Shown: positions 23,401 through 34,129 of the stretch, one piece after another | How positions within the stretch are numbered: the stretch's first letter is position 1 | How the letters are laid out: the number at the start of each line of letters is the position of its first letter | Assembly: GCF_024586455.1 (NCBI RefSeq) | Contig: NC_065921.1 | Span: 83,512,163 to 83,576,162, forward strand | From: Bactrocera neohumeralis | Lineage: Eukaryota > Arthropoda > Insecta > Diptera > Tephritidae | Direction of reading: 5' to 3' | Length of the DNA: 64,000 bases | The notes under the pieces: generated by a model | The model's input: only the letters and a program-made list of their open reading frames with translations | Database searches by the model: none | What the model was told of the DNA's origin: nothing | Program-made: the position numbers and the translations under genes

Positions 23401-23880
23401 GGCGGCAGAAAGCATTTATCTTTTAAAGATCTGTGTTACAACGGAAAATTTTGTAGTCTGTCGGTCACAGATTTTTCTCTCATCTAACTGAAAACTACAA
23501 AAGGAGGGTCTCTCATCCCAGGCTGTTGTGTCCTTTTCATTGGAGGAGGTTTTTTACGTGGCGGGTTCCAAACCCAACGTAAAACCTTGTGGAGAGATGA
23601 TTCACCTTCTCACTTTAGTTCCGCCTTCAAACGGATGTTCTTGGCTACCTTGATCTAAGGCCGGAAGTCGTGAGCTGCTTGAGCCATATGTAAAAGAATT
23701 GTTTCTAGTCACTCCCAAGAGAATGGCGCTCAAAGAACTTTCCTCACTTGGGTGAACTTCTACACATGGCTCCTTCCTCTCTCGACGAACACAGACCAAA
23801 TACTACAAGCGCAGAGGCATGGACGATGAGATCTGATGAGTCGATATTATGAGTTTTCGAGAGCAAGATTCTGCTGAAGA
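20500..23880. other. intergenic DNA; TTG/T-rich block, otherwise nothing seen
   Basis: Holds a CA tract (20880-20900), TATATA tracts (21000-21030), an ACCAACCGCC-type degenerate pyrimidine-poor stretch (21280-21350), TTG runs (21550-21567, 21675-21690) and T-rich DNA (21930-22120). 22500-23880 is featureless. No supported gene. Confidence 0.45.
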
Positions 23881-23917
23881 TTTATGGTCTTTTGCCCATT
23901 GGCAAAGGCGAATACCA

Positions 23918-24065
23918 CAGTCGATGTCGTCCGAATGAATGAAAGCACTCCGGCTCTGAAAGAATTCGACGGAGCACCTGCCGGGAGAAGCAGAGGAAGA
24001 GGAAGACATTCACACCATTGGAAAGACCAAGAAGAACTGAAAACTTTGACCATATTTGTACCTGC
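23918..24065 (+). pseudogene. RTE-clade LINE C-terminal fragment
   Basis: The frame reads Asp-Val-Val-Arg-Met-Asn-Glu-Ser-Thr-Pro-Ala-Leu, then Gly-Arg-Ser-Arg-Gly-Arg-Gly-Arg and His-Trp-Lys-Asp-Gln. This is the basic C-terminal tail found in RTE-type retrotransposons (typically Gly-His-Val-Val-Arg-Met ... Arg-Arg-Gly-Arg-Pro ... Trp-Lys-Asp-Gln). Only about 50 codons remain. Confidence 0.65.
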
Positions 24066-24909
24066 ACCTGACTCTAGCCATTGGAATCTCTATAGATGAA
24101 TAATTAAATATATGTATCAATACAGCCGATCTTGCTATGAAAACCTCTGCGTCTCGATTCCCTTTGTCTATTATAACCAACACGCAAAAGAGCTCTGCAA
24201 TACCAACATAGAAATAAATATATCATGATCTACATCTCAAGCTTTTCCTTTTCGCAATTCATCTCGCCTGCTTAACTTCCGCTTTGCTTTGCTGTAACCG
24301 TTAATTCTTTTCTCATTACTCTTGCGGCTCAAAAGCTTTGATTTCAGCCACATATCCGCTATAAACAGAAGTCGAGCTCTGCCTTTTGTCAATAATAATC
24401 ATTTACTTGTGCAATATCAAAGAAACTTGCCTTTTTTTCACAGATAGACTTAGGTAGACACTTCAAGGGATGTTAGGACGGACGTACGGATGAATAATCG
24501 AATATCAAATGGCCGCAGGGTAAACAATATGAAACACTGTGGGTGTTCGCACAATCGTAAATTGTAAGCAATCATTCAATTGCCGCACTCAAGCTGCCCA
24601 ATAACATATTATACTATATACTTATATAAATATATGTATATACATATGCGTGTGTGCACATCTATCACTTTCATATACATTAAGCTTCAAATATATACAA
24701 CTGTATATTAACATATGTTTACCCACCCACTGCGAATCGCAGCTGACAATAGGGCAATCATTCAAAAATTATGACAACTCAAAGTGCTACCGAACATTAT
24801 TGAGCTGCTGGCACTGTTGCGGTTTGTGCGCTGCACAGTGTTTCGATTTATTAGTTTCTCAGTTAAAAAAATTTCGATTTTTTCTTAATTAAATAATCTT
24901 CTTTAATCA
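24066..24909. other. intergenic DNA, nothing recognisable
   Basis: AT-rich with TATA/CATA simple sequence around 24600-24720. It separates two RTE-type fragments that lie in the order tail then reverse transcriptase, so they are not one collinear element. Confidence 0.45.
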
Positions 24910-25215
24910 ACTTTTGGAGGGAGCTGAATAGGGACGGCATAATCTTCTACAAGAGTGCACAACTATTGGAGTACGCCGATGACAGCGATATCATTGGCCA
25001 TAACAATCGAGCCGTTAGTTCTGCTTTTTCCAGGTTGGACAAAGAAGCAAAGCAAATGGGTCCGGTAGTGAATGAGGGCAAGACGACATATTCCAGTCAT
25101 CAAAGAAACAGTCGTCGCACTATTTGAAGGCACTCAGCTGAAGCTCGGATACATAAAAATCGGAAATACTTTCTAAAAGATTTTGAATGCGCTGGGTGTG
25201 CTAAAGAATATATGT
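24910..25215 (+). pseudogene. RTE-clade reverse transcriptase fragment (YADD box)
   Basis: The frame reads Gln-Leu-Leu-Glu-Tyr-Ala-Asp-Asp-Ser-Asp-Ile-Ile-Gly, the catalytic Tyr-Ala-Asp-Asp of a LINE reverse transcriptase, then Ala-Phe-Ser-Arg-Leu-Asp-Lys-Glu-Ala-Lys-Gln-Met-Gly and Val-Asn-Glu-Gly-Lys-Thr, which in this clade follow the box at the same spacing. Frames break soon after. It is a truncated copy without endonuclease or palm-domain start. Confidence 0.75.
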
Positions 25216-25604
25216 TCCTTGGACGTAGTTGTTTTTTTGGGTTTGGTTGTAGAACTAATCGGAAATCTAGCAAGAGAAACTTTTATCGAATTCTATCAAG
25301 CAGTCTAAAATCATACTGATCCCATCTTGAACGATGCACTTATCAATTGTATGGAGGAAGGCGAAGTATTTACAGCTCAGTATCTCCACCTCGACTGTAC
25401 GGTTTTTGATAGACTGAGGATGTCAGACCTTCGGTGAACAGGACAAACGAGCTGGAATTTATATTTCTATCTCAACGGATCTGTGATAAACTCAAAGCGC
25501 TTCATAGATACACAAGGGTTTCTTCACAAATTTTCTTGTATTGACTTCACAAATAACCAGTTTTTCAACTTTCCATGTGAGATATCCGCGACTTCCGTTG
25601 CAAC

Positions 25605-25813
25605 GTAACCTAACCTGCGAAGGAACAGTCGTCGTCTTCCTCTGTGGAGATCAGCTCTGGAAGGTAACCTAATCTGCGAAGACACACTAGTAGTCCTCCT
25701 AATGTGGAGATCAACTCTGAATCGTAACCTAACCTGATAAGAAACAGTCGCAGTCTTCCTCTGCGGAGATTAGCTCTGAATCGTAACCTAACCTTCGAAG
25801 AAACAGTCGGAGC
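25605..25813. repeat. 59-60 bp tandem repeat, 3.5 units
   Basis: Units begin with GTAACCTAA at 25605, 25664, 25724 and 25783 (steps 59, 60, 59). The shared body is CTGCGAAGAAACAGTCG, TCTTCCTCTGTGGAGAT and CAGCTCTGAA. The fourth unit is cut off where the next repeat starts. Confidence 0.85.
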
Positions 25814-25906
25814 ACCACGACAGTTGGGTCTACGTAACTGGAACGGACCCGGATTTTTATCGGGCCAAGCACTGTCAACTCGGCAGAGTTCTGCCGCTAC
25901 AACAAC
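25811..25906 (-). repeat. dispersed repeat, same family as the 59.9-60.6 kb array
   Basis: Read on the minus strand it runs TTGTTGTTGTAGCGGCAGAA, a GAGTTGACAGTGCTTGG step, GATAAAAATCCGGGTCCGTT, ACGTAGACCCAACTGTCGTG. The 59.88-60.6 kb segment starts with the same TTGTTGTTGTAG end and GAGTTAACAGTCCTTGG step, and its repeat unit contains ATAAAAATCAGGGTTCGTT and TTAGACCAGACTGTCGTGG. Confidence 0.7.
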
Positions 25907-27479
25907 AAGGAACAGTCCTAGCCTTTTCGTGTCTATTTTGTGAAAACGGCTTAAAGTTCGTTGAGGTGATTTTTTTCAAACATTTATTGCTTGGTTGCTG
26001 AGGCGAGTAAACTAACATAAACTTTTGAGACAATGGAAGACGAATTAATGAGCTTATCTTTGGAAAGGTGGACCTGAGCGCGTCTTCGCTCCTAGTCGTA
26101 GGTTTGAACGAAAATTGATGCGTCTTAAAACCCAGTAAACTAACACAATTTTTACATTTGAAAGTTATCCCCTAAACCCTCGTAGTCCAATAGCACATCA
26201 TTACTCCTACTTCGTACACAATTGGAAATGATTTGAAGGTTAGTTTTCCCAGAAAACGTGCCAACACTGCTACCGTTGCGGTCAAGTGCCCAACTATTTG
26301 CGCATAATATTTGCCAACTAGCCTTGACCCGTCGTTCTCAGCGACTTAAAGTGTCTTTTCTTAATTGTCCCACCTCGAACAATGCACCGAGTCTCGTCCT
26401 TCGCTTTCGCCATTTAATTGTCGCAACGTCAGTGTGCCATTTGTGGTGCGCTCATTGACGATCATTGCTTATTGCTCTTGTGTGAGCCTGGCATTGTCAA
26501 TACCGTTATTGTTATGGGTTTTCCCACTGTTTGTTGCCAATCGATCCATATAAAAATAACTAATGCACAAGTGTCGTTTCGCAGGCATTGTTGCGCACGC
26601 CTGCCTCACACAGCTATTCAGCGTTATGCTCTCAGCTATTTCGCTTATGTTGTTGTACAATATTTATTTTTATTGCTTGTCTGTTGGCAGTGTTCACATA
26701 GATTTCGCAATGGCGTTACAATTCACCCAAACACCTTCGCCAATGCGTACTTTTGTTGCCAAATAGAAACAATAACACACATGTGCGTCTGTATAGGTGT
26801 TAGGGAAAAAATTCCGGTAGCAGTTTCTCGATCCGTTATGACTTGACTTGACTTTTGATAAATCAGTAAACAATTGGATTTCGTACTTGTAATGCTCCGT
26901 GTACTGGTGTTTGCCTCCGGCTGATTTGAAAAAAAAAAAAAACAAATAAAAGGCGATCACACACATACCCACTAAAGCAGAGGCACTCGGACACATCCGC
27001 GAGTGCGCTGTTATATTTTTAACCATATATAAGTCGGTATGTATGTATGGCTTTGTACATATATCACTGGAAGATGAATTGCTTGCTTTGAATATTGGCC
27101 GGTCGGCAGCTTCTTAGATGTTTTGGTGGGAATTTTCGTACAAATTGCTTTCGAAAGATCGCGCCGAGCTGTCAAATAAATATTGCAAGTAACAGAAACG
27201 AGCAAAAATTTTAGTTTACATACATCTAGATATATGCATACAGGTTTTCAAATAGCTGACTTGCTGTATACAAAATATCTCTTATATAATTTTATTTTTT
27301 TTTTTTTGGAAAATGAAGAAATAATCGCACAACTCTAGAAGCCAATATCCTATTGTCAATTACTCCACACCTATTTATGTTTTTTATTGTTTATTAATCT
27401 TTTGAGCAACATAACATTAACAGCTGCTTAACGACTTATTTAAATTGAGAGTAACGGGTGGTGCGAAAACATTACGGAA
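25907..27479. other. intergenic DNA; 26.25-26.85 kb single-copy-looking
   Basis: The stretch 26250-26850 has balanced composition and overlapping open frames on both strands, but none starts with a convincing exon or contains a domain. Short A and T homopolymers occur at 26928-26942 and 27293-27308. No gene is supported. Confidence 0.4.
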
Positions 27480-28060
27480 TTAAATTTTTGAACTTGAATA
27501 CTAGGTCATGAGGTAAGGCATGGTCAGCTTAAATTCAACAGCTGGAAAAGTTCGTATCGTTTCTTTGTAAGGGACCCTTAGAGATATAATCGGAACCATA
27601 TGTTTCATAGTTAAACCTAAACTCGAAAAGCCTAAGAACCAGTTGTGTTCCTGAAATCAAAATGACGCAAATTTTCAACTTTTGAAAGAATTCGATAAAA
27701 TGTTGATATGAAACACTACATTCAGTGGACTCAAAACGACTGTTACGGACAAAAATCCCGTTATTTTAGATCGTCATAAAATAAGGTAGCTAGGGATGGG
27801 TGACACTTCATAGGTATTAAGGGAACAATGTTGGACATATAATTAATGAAAATGTAGCTATGCTAAAGCTCTATTCAAAGAGGCTGATTCGTGAGATCAC
27901 AAAAGACGAAGTATTCAAATTACAAATCATGGAAATCTGAAAAAAATTTTAGGAATTTGGCTTCGATCTACTTACGCGTCAACAGTATTCTTCAGATGTA
28001 AACCCGAAAGGCTTTTTCTATTCAGACCTCAAAAGAATGCTCGCTGAACTGATGCCAGTC
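27480..28060 (+). pseudogene. possible mariner-type transposase remnant
   Basis: Near 27960-28060 the translation gives Tyr-Ser-Ser-Asp-Val-Asn-Pro, Gly-Phe-Phe and then, after a shift, Ser-Asp-Leu-Lys-Arg-Met-Leu-Ala. This fits a mariner C-terminal end (Tyr-Ser-Pro-Asp-Leu-Ala-Pro-x-Asp-Phe-Phe-Leu-Phe-xx-Leu-Lys). The upstream 400 bp is too decayed to align by eye, so the left boundary is a guess. Confidence 0.35.
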
Positions 28061-28081
28061 GTTCTTCTTTTTTAATTGGAG

Positions 28082-28481
28082 TCAATTGGAGATTCCATGT
28101 GTAACCAGGTCCATCTCCACCTGATATTTCCAACGGAATGGAGATCTTCCTCTTCGTCTGCTTCCTCAGAGCTGGAGTGTTTTCATCCATTCGGACGGCA
28201 TGACCTTGTCAGCGTAGCCGTTGTCTCTTAATTCGCTGAACTATGTATGTCAATGTTGTCGCATGTCTCATACAGCTCATCGTTCCATCGAATGCGATAT
28301 TGGCCGTGGCCAACGCGCAAAGGACCATAAATCTTGGCAGAACTTTTCTCTCGAAAACTCGTAACGCCGACTCATCAGCAGATATCATTGTCCAAGCCTC
28401 CGCGCCATATAGCAGGACGGAGATGATGAGTGACTTGTAGAGTTTGGTCATTGTTCGTCTCTCAAGGTCTTTAGTTCTCAA
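28082..28481 (-). pseudogene. RTE-clade LINE fragment (thumb to C-terminus)
   Basis: The frame reads ArgArgThrMetThrLysLeuTyrLysSerLeuIle-IleSerValLeu-LeuTyrGlyAlaGluAlaTrpThr, the hallmark segment after the RTE reverse transcriptase, then Leu-Arg-Val-Phe-Glu-Arg-Lys-Val-Leu. Further left come IleLysArgGlnArgLeuArg, Gly-His-Ala-Val-Arg-Met-Asp-Glu-Asn-Thr-Pro-Ala-Leu and a stop-ridden tail. It lies in the opposite orientation to the RTE pieces at 23.9 and 25 kb. Confidence 0.8.
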
Positions 28482-28689
28482 TTATCTACTCAGTCCGAAG
28501 TAGCTCTTGTTGGCAAGAGTGATTTTGTGTTGGTTTTGAGTCTGAAACGTTACACTTGCTACAAAGCCCGAACATGTCGAAAGGCTGGATATCATGGACA
28601 TCTCCGATGCACTACGTACTACACCAACAATAGCACGTTTCTCTGCTCACATACCGACGAGGGAGATGTGGATGGAGAGAAGTCGCTGG

Positions 28690-29115
28690 AGAATAGGCGA
28701 GTGAGTTTTTTCACAGATGGGTGAATGTTAGGAAAGAATGTAGAGGTGGGAGTTTCCTCCTCGATTTAGGCAACCGGACCAATATAGTATTTTTCAGGCA
28801 GAGGTGGCTGCTATCAAGTGAAGCAACGTTCAAATAGGCGCGAGCAATGATTCCGACAGCAGAGCGACAATACTACCGCTAAGCTAGCTAACTGTGTGCT
28901 TAGTAAAGGAGTTCCGTCCTTACTAGAAATAGCATCAAGCTACTCCATCATCAGATTTGTTTGGATGTCTGGTCACAGCGGAATCTCTGGTAACTGCAAA
29001 GCCAATGAGCTAGCCAGAAAAAGTACTCATGCGCCGATCACATCAGAATGAGACCGAGTTGAAGCTCCATTGGCGTCTTACGTTCTAACACTGAATCATT
29101 GGACTCCGTGCACTG
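28690..29115 (+). pseudogene. LINE RNase H domain fragment (Jockey/R1 group)
   Basis: Starts near ArgArgValSerPhePheThrAspGly (RNase H entry strand). It ends with Phe-Val-Trp-Met-Ser-Gly-His-Ser-Gly-Ile-Ser-Gly-Asn-Cys-Lys-Ala-Asn-Glu-Leu-Ala-Arg-Lys, the conserved terminal RNase H motif, in which the usual Asp of AlaAspGluLeuAla is Asn. Several frameshifts lie between the two motifs. Confidence 0.75.
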
Positions 29116-30241
29116 TGCAGGCGCTGGTCGACGATAGTAGCAGAGGTTCATATTTATTTTATCAAATAGAAGGTGGTCTGGAACCTAAATCATGCAAAAT
29201 TAAGGTTATGACAGCGGAATATGTAACTTGATATTGATTTTAAAGTGGGAACGGCTTTCTATTTCTATCACTTGAGCAAATAATATTGCCTCGAAATATC
29301 AACAGGCTTTCATCTATACAGCAAATACGCATATTTGAAAACCCTTCCAAACACGAACTCCGTTGCCTCATTCGAGTTCGCCTCGTCTTATACCCACATC
29401 TCACTACCTCTTTAGTTACCTGGTCTAATTTCCCATATTACACTAGGTAATCAAAACTACAAGTAATAGTCAACACTAGCCACTCAAAGCTATTTATGTT
29501 CAGCACCGCCAGCATACTTGCAACATTACGGCACAAGGTAGTTGTTAGTTAAACGGCTGCAACGTCATTTCGGCCATTTGTTGCATCATTTAACATTTGG
29601 CATTCGCTCGGGCAACCAACAAACTGGGCGACAAAATAAATTACCATGAATTTGTTGCTATCCTCACAGGCAACGGCAACATACATATATGTGGCAAAGC
29701 AGTAGTGCATGCAACACACACGTACACATACAAGTGCATACTTTACAAACATAGCTAAGAACACGGAAATGTAGCATGCAAGCGACTAGTTGCCCCAAAG
29801 TGTGGGCGTTGCAATGCCAAGTATTTGCGCTGTGCAAATATAAATGTGCACACACACATACACATGGACATTTGCAACGCAGTGTAACCTGGTAATGGCG
29901 GGAAATGTCGTAGAGCAGCTTATGCTACTTGGCTGGGTCTACAAGTAACGGTATGTATGTATGTGGCGTGTGGAGCGGCATTTGCATGTTTTACTCAACG
30001 CATTGGTGTTACTCGCGGTTCGCTGTGTTCCACCTATGTCGGTGTGGTGAGTTGGTCGTGGTGGCGGCTGGAACTGCTGTTGCGCACGGAATATGCTTTG
30101 CCTTCTGTTTTCCGATTGAAATATATTTGAGTGTGTATGTGCGCGGCATAGTATGTGCTGTTTGCATTGCGCAAATCCCACTTAATTATACGCGTGCGAA
30201 TTCAGACTCCAGCCAGCGCACAAATGCAAACTGTTGTCTCT
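29116..30241. other. intergenic; 29.5-30.2 kb single-copy-looking
   Basis: The right half is richer in GC with CA/TG words. Frames at 29929-30252 (+) and 29939-30181 (-) overlap and lack domains. No mobile-element signature after 29115. Confidence 0.4.
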
Positions 30242-30340
30242 TGTACATATGAATATAATATACACATGTACATACATATATACATACATGCATACTTACA
30301 TACATATGTACATACATATGTATGTATGTATGTATGTACA
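30242..30340. repeat. TACA/TATG microsatellite
   Basis: Runs of TACA on the left and TATG on the right make an imperfect inverted structure able to fold back on itself. Confidence 0.85.
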
Positions 30341-30439
30341 ACTTTTGCTTGTGACATTTAGTTTATAAGAATGCGTGCATGTATGTTATGTATAAAAAAT
30401 CTCTAGTTACATACATATTCTCGTACAAAAACACAAAAT

Positions 30440-31390
30440 AAGGAAAAATATTTTCGGGATCCTGAAAAAATTAAAAAAAAATCGGCATCCCGAAATATTG
30501 TTAACGTTTGCTTGCTTGCTATTATGTTAAACTATCATATTTCTAATAAAATTAACTAAAATATTTTCGGGATCCCGAAAAATATTTAAACAAATTCGGG
30601 ATTCTGAAGACCCGGAAATACACTAAGCGTATAACTAATTTCTATTAACTTAACCATTAATTTACAAAAAAGTCTAAAAAATTACACAGTCCCGAAATGT
30701 CGGGATTTAACAGACGGTTTGAAACTGCCATGTTTACATTGTACATGTGAACCTTAGTACAGAAACACAAAATAAAATAAAATTTTGTACAAATTAATTG
30801 TTTCAATTTAATTTCGGGATTCCGAAGACCACGAATTACACTAAACGTGTAACTAATTGCTGTTGGCTTAAATTATTATATTTCCAAAAAAATTAAAAAG
30901 TACATAATCCAGTTACTTCAATCCATAATTACGGGACACAAGAACATACATAAACACAAATTAAAAGAAAATATTTTCGGGATCCCGGAAAAAATCATAA
31001 AGTTTTCAGAATCTCGAAATACCTTTAATGTATACTTGCATGTTAATATGTTCAACTGTCATATTTCTATAAATAAAATAAGACGATCCCGAAATTTCTA
31101 AAAAAACTAAAAAATACATATTCCACTTAACACAATCCTGAAATTTCGGGACTCGCCAAATGGTTTGAAATTTGCAAGCTTGCAAACACAAGTAAAACAC
31201 AAAATAAAATAAATAAAAATTTTCGGGATCCCGAAAAAAATCAAAAAGATTTCGGGATCCCGAAATACTGTCAACGTGTAATTGCATGCCATTACGTGTG
31301 ACTATCATATTTCTAAGAAAAATTAAGACAAACCCGAAATTTCGGGACTTACCACATGGTTTGGAACTGCCAAGCTTGCACAAAAAGTCA
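30440..31390. repeat. array of about 246-bp units with CCCGAA/TTCGGG palindromes
   Basis: The element TTTTCGGGAT occurs at 30451, 30564, 30974 and 31220, with a variant ATTTCGGGAT at 30811. The steps 30564-30811 and 30974-31220 are 247 and 246 bp. Each unit contains TTCGGGATCCCGAA (perfect at 30566-30579, 31222-31235 and 31251-31264), a GTGTAACTAATT/TGCATGTTA-like stretch, ACTATCATATTTCTAA, CCCGAAATTTCGGG (perfect at 31333-31346, CCCGAAATGTCGGG at 30691-30704), and GGTTTGAAACTGCCAAGCTTGC. The two palindromes are the same half-site in opposite arrangement. Copies are diverged. No coding sequence. Confidence 0.8.
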
Positions 31391-32569
31391 AACAATTTCA
31401 GAACATATGGTTTTATGCGCATAAATTCACACAAACATACATATGTACATATACTATATTTATGTTCTTCTCTTGCGTGGCACTCGCATTGCGTTGCAAG
31501 TAATTTGCGCAAATGTAGTCGGAATCATGTAGCAATTTGCATTTGCAACGCATTCGCTGAAGTTTTTTCGTGCTGCGCATTTAAGTATCCACACATATGT
31601 ACATATGTATATAAATTTGTGGGAGTTATTAGCACATTAGTGCGTTTTTGTGCCACATTTATGAATCTCCGTGTTGAAAATGTGGCAGCACAACTTTAAA
31701 ATGGCTGCTGTGGGATGAGGGCGTAATTGCGAGCAGCAATTAGGGTTATATTTTCTTATTACCTACATACATATGTATGTATATGTGGCAAAAACTTTTA
31801 TAGTTTTAAAATTTTAAAGAGGTGAATGATAGAGTTTTTTCAACTTTTGAAGAAACTTAGACAACTTGGTCTAAGGACTACATGTATAGGCTCATGACTA
31901 GTTTCTAGAAACCCAAAACCTTATCAAAATTTCTCTGTTCACCTACTTTTTCACCCAGTTCTCTCGATTTCTTTCGAAAAGTCCAACAAGCAATAACCAA
32001 AAAAATAATCTTAACTCTATTTTGCTCCAAAAGTCGACGTCTTCATTAATTTTACGACTTAACGCCACAAATAAAACACTAAAACCCGCAATTATATACA
32101 TATATTTGTATGTATAATTTTGAGTATCATATAAATCAAGCCCATATATTATATGTATATAGCGGTGCTACTGATCTTACGCATGTCGGCGCGTTCACTC
32201 CTTCACTTTGTGTACGAATTTAATTGCGCATGCGCCACGATGCGCCGCCATGCAGCTGTCAAAAGTCACACGCGAAGGCGTTAATATTCACGCCGAAATC
32301 AACACACCGCATCGGGCGCCAAAAGCGCTTAATTACAGGTGTTCGACCAAAGCCTAAGGCTGCCTATATTTCATGTTTTCATTTTTTCATTATTTACTTA
32401 GGACGGACTTGCGGTGTCAAAAGGCAATAAAACAAATAAAATACACACTCAAGTTGGCAGTAAAATGCAACGCACAGCATTTATAGCCGTGTGTATTTGC
32501 TTAAGCAGCCAATAATGAAATACCGAATTCAATTAATAAAGCAATTAGTGGAGTATGTGTGAGGCGATA
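31391..32569. other. intergenic DNA with TATG tracts
   Basis: Single-copy-looking sequence with CATATGTACATA words, and a perfect GCGCATGCGC palindrome at 32226-32235. No coding region is supported. Frame 31286-31699 runs into the palindromic array and is not a gene. Confidence 0.45.
32226..32235. promoter_or_regulatory. NRF1/Ewg-type palindrome GCGCATGCGC
   Basis: TGCGCATGCGCC at 32225-32236 fits the NRF-1 consensus YGCGCAYGCGCR apart from the last base. The fly NRF-1 homologue is Erect wing (Ewg). A second copy lies at 41601-41610. Binding is inferred only from the motif. Confidence 0.35.
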
Positions 32570-32911
32570 AAGATCAGCGGCGATCGTGGCGCTCCAATGT
32601 GTCTGAATGCGTCTGACTGTGGCAGGATCAGTGTGTGTGTGCTGTTCACTTTTAAGTATTATTTCTATGTAAGCTGAGAGATTGAAGTCAATACGTTATC
32701 AAAATAAGTTAACAATGAATTTTGGGTCTAATCAAATATGGCGCCAGTGATCATCTGTCGTGAACTGGAGTCAGCATTTTTAATAGTCATATCATATGTC
32801 GCCGGGCGTGTATTCGTTTCGTTTTTTTAGGTGTTTGATAGGTGAAATGAAAATTGAATTCAAAGTCATCCTTTGAAAGTTTATTCGATCGCTACGATCG
32901 CCGCTGATCTT
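32570..32911. repeat. 342-bp segment bounded by 29-bp inverted repeats (MITE-like)
   Basis: AAGATCAGCGGCGATCGT at 32570-32587 is perfectly repeated in inverse at 32894-32911. Extending inward gives 26 of 29 matching positions (32570-32598 and 32883-32911). The interior has no ORF. This size and structure fit a miniature inverted-repeat element, though I see no clear target-site duplication. Confidence 0.6.
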
Positions 32912-33094
32912 GTTCTATCGACAGAAATTATACTCACTTCGTAGACTCATTTCAACTCCACCAATTTCTGCAAATATCCTTCAATTTAGGCAGAGTTTTG
33001 CTCTCATTGAATGACCTCTGACCAAACCTTTAGAGTAGGCAACAGAGTTCAATTGCAATTCATATGCGTTCTCTAGCTCAAACGATTAAATCCC

Positions 33095-33310
33095 GAGTAT
33101 ATTTAAAAACGATGCTCAAATCATGAAAAATAACTCAATCTCGAAATTTCCAAAAAAAAATCTAAAAAATATATAATCCAGTTACCATAATCATGAAATT
33201 TCGGGACTCGCCAAATGGGTTGAAATTGTCAAGCTTGCAGTTTATACAAATACAAAAAAAGTATTTTCGGAATCCCGAAAGTTTTTTCATTTTTTTCGGG
33301 GTACCATTTT
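33095..33310. repeat. detached unit of the CCCGAA/TTCGGG repeat
   Basis: Contains CTCGAAATTTCCAAAAAAAAATC, TAATCCAGTTACCATAATC, AAATTTCGGGACTCGCCAAATGGGTTGAAATTGTCAAGCTTGCA-type blocks and TTTTCGGAATCCCGAAA at about 33263-33279, in the same order as the units of the 30.4-31.4 kb array, about 1.7 kb from it. Confidence 0.75.
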
Positions 33311-33351
33311 TGAACCAATTTTAAGTCCACTTTCAACATTTTTTTATCATT

Positions 33352-33545
33352 TAGAGAAGGACAACACGGAAACAATGGAGCATCTTTTGTGCGCTTGTCC
33401 CTCATTGACAAGACTACGCTGTAAGCACCTGGGGTCCCCACGATATGATACACTGGAGTAGGTATCGATAGTGAGGCCGCTGAGTCTGTTAAATTTCGCG
33501 TCAAACCCAGGCATCCTTAAGGACGACTATTCTTCTGGGACCTTG
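33352..33545 (+). pseudogene. LINE 3'-end zinc-knuckle fragment
   Basis: The frame reads AspAsnThrGluThrMetGluHisLeuLeuCysAlaCysPro then Leu-Thr-Arg-Leu-Arg-Cys-Lys-His-Leu-Gly-Ser-Pro, then after a stop Leu-Leu-Asn-Phe-Ala-Ser. This is the terminal knuckle of a Jockey/R1-group ORF2, unaccompanied by the rest of the element. Confidence 0.7.
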
Positions 33546-34129
33546 TTTGTAGAAATATAGATAATACTTCGTTAGGTTAGCTTAGACTTCGATCATATTC
33601 GTCTAAACTAACTTAGTTTTCGAAGCTTATACTTGAGATCACCATCACAGAAACAGTAAAACATCAGTGCTTGAAATTGGACCAAAAGACCCTTATAAAA
33701 AGAGAGTGATCCTCTTGTGTAGAGCATATTTTCTGCTTTTCGTTTAAAAAGTCTCTCCTTTACAGTAGTGGTGTTCAGCTACAGCAAGCTTACTAAGTTA
33801 AACACATTAAAGCGTTCGTCCATAAGTCGGTATATGTTTTAAAACCTTTTAGATTTTCGTTGGGAACGTTGATTTATTTGCCAGATTTTACATTCGGCTT
33901 AAACCAGCAGCTGGAGCAGCCTTATAAGAAAGCAGATAAGTTTTAGGATCTATTGTCGGTATCGACGAGAAAATGATCGACGAAAAATATGGAAAATTTC
34001 GCCTTTAAGGTTATTGTCTGCAAAATATTCTTTGGTTTAGATAGCATATTATATAAAAGAACTGAAAATTCAGTCAAGGTCGAGTGTTTCCACATTGTAG
34101 CTCTAGAAGATCGGTAAGTTTTATCAATC
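33546..34129. other. intergenic DNA, nothing recognisable
   Basis: No open frame, repeat or motif of note. Confidence 0.5.

Noticed and set aside
31006..31512. 168-codon minus-strand frame
   Set aside because: It lies mostly in the palindromic repeat array and has no recognisable domain.
33463..33470. Perfect DRE core-promoter motif TATCGATA
   Set aside because: It falls in a LINE 3'-end remnant with no gene nearby, so it is most likely chance.
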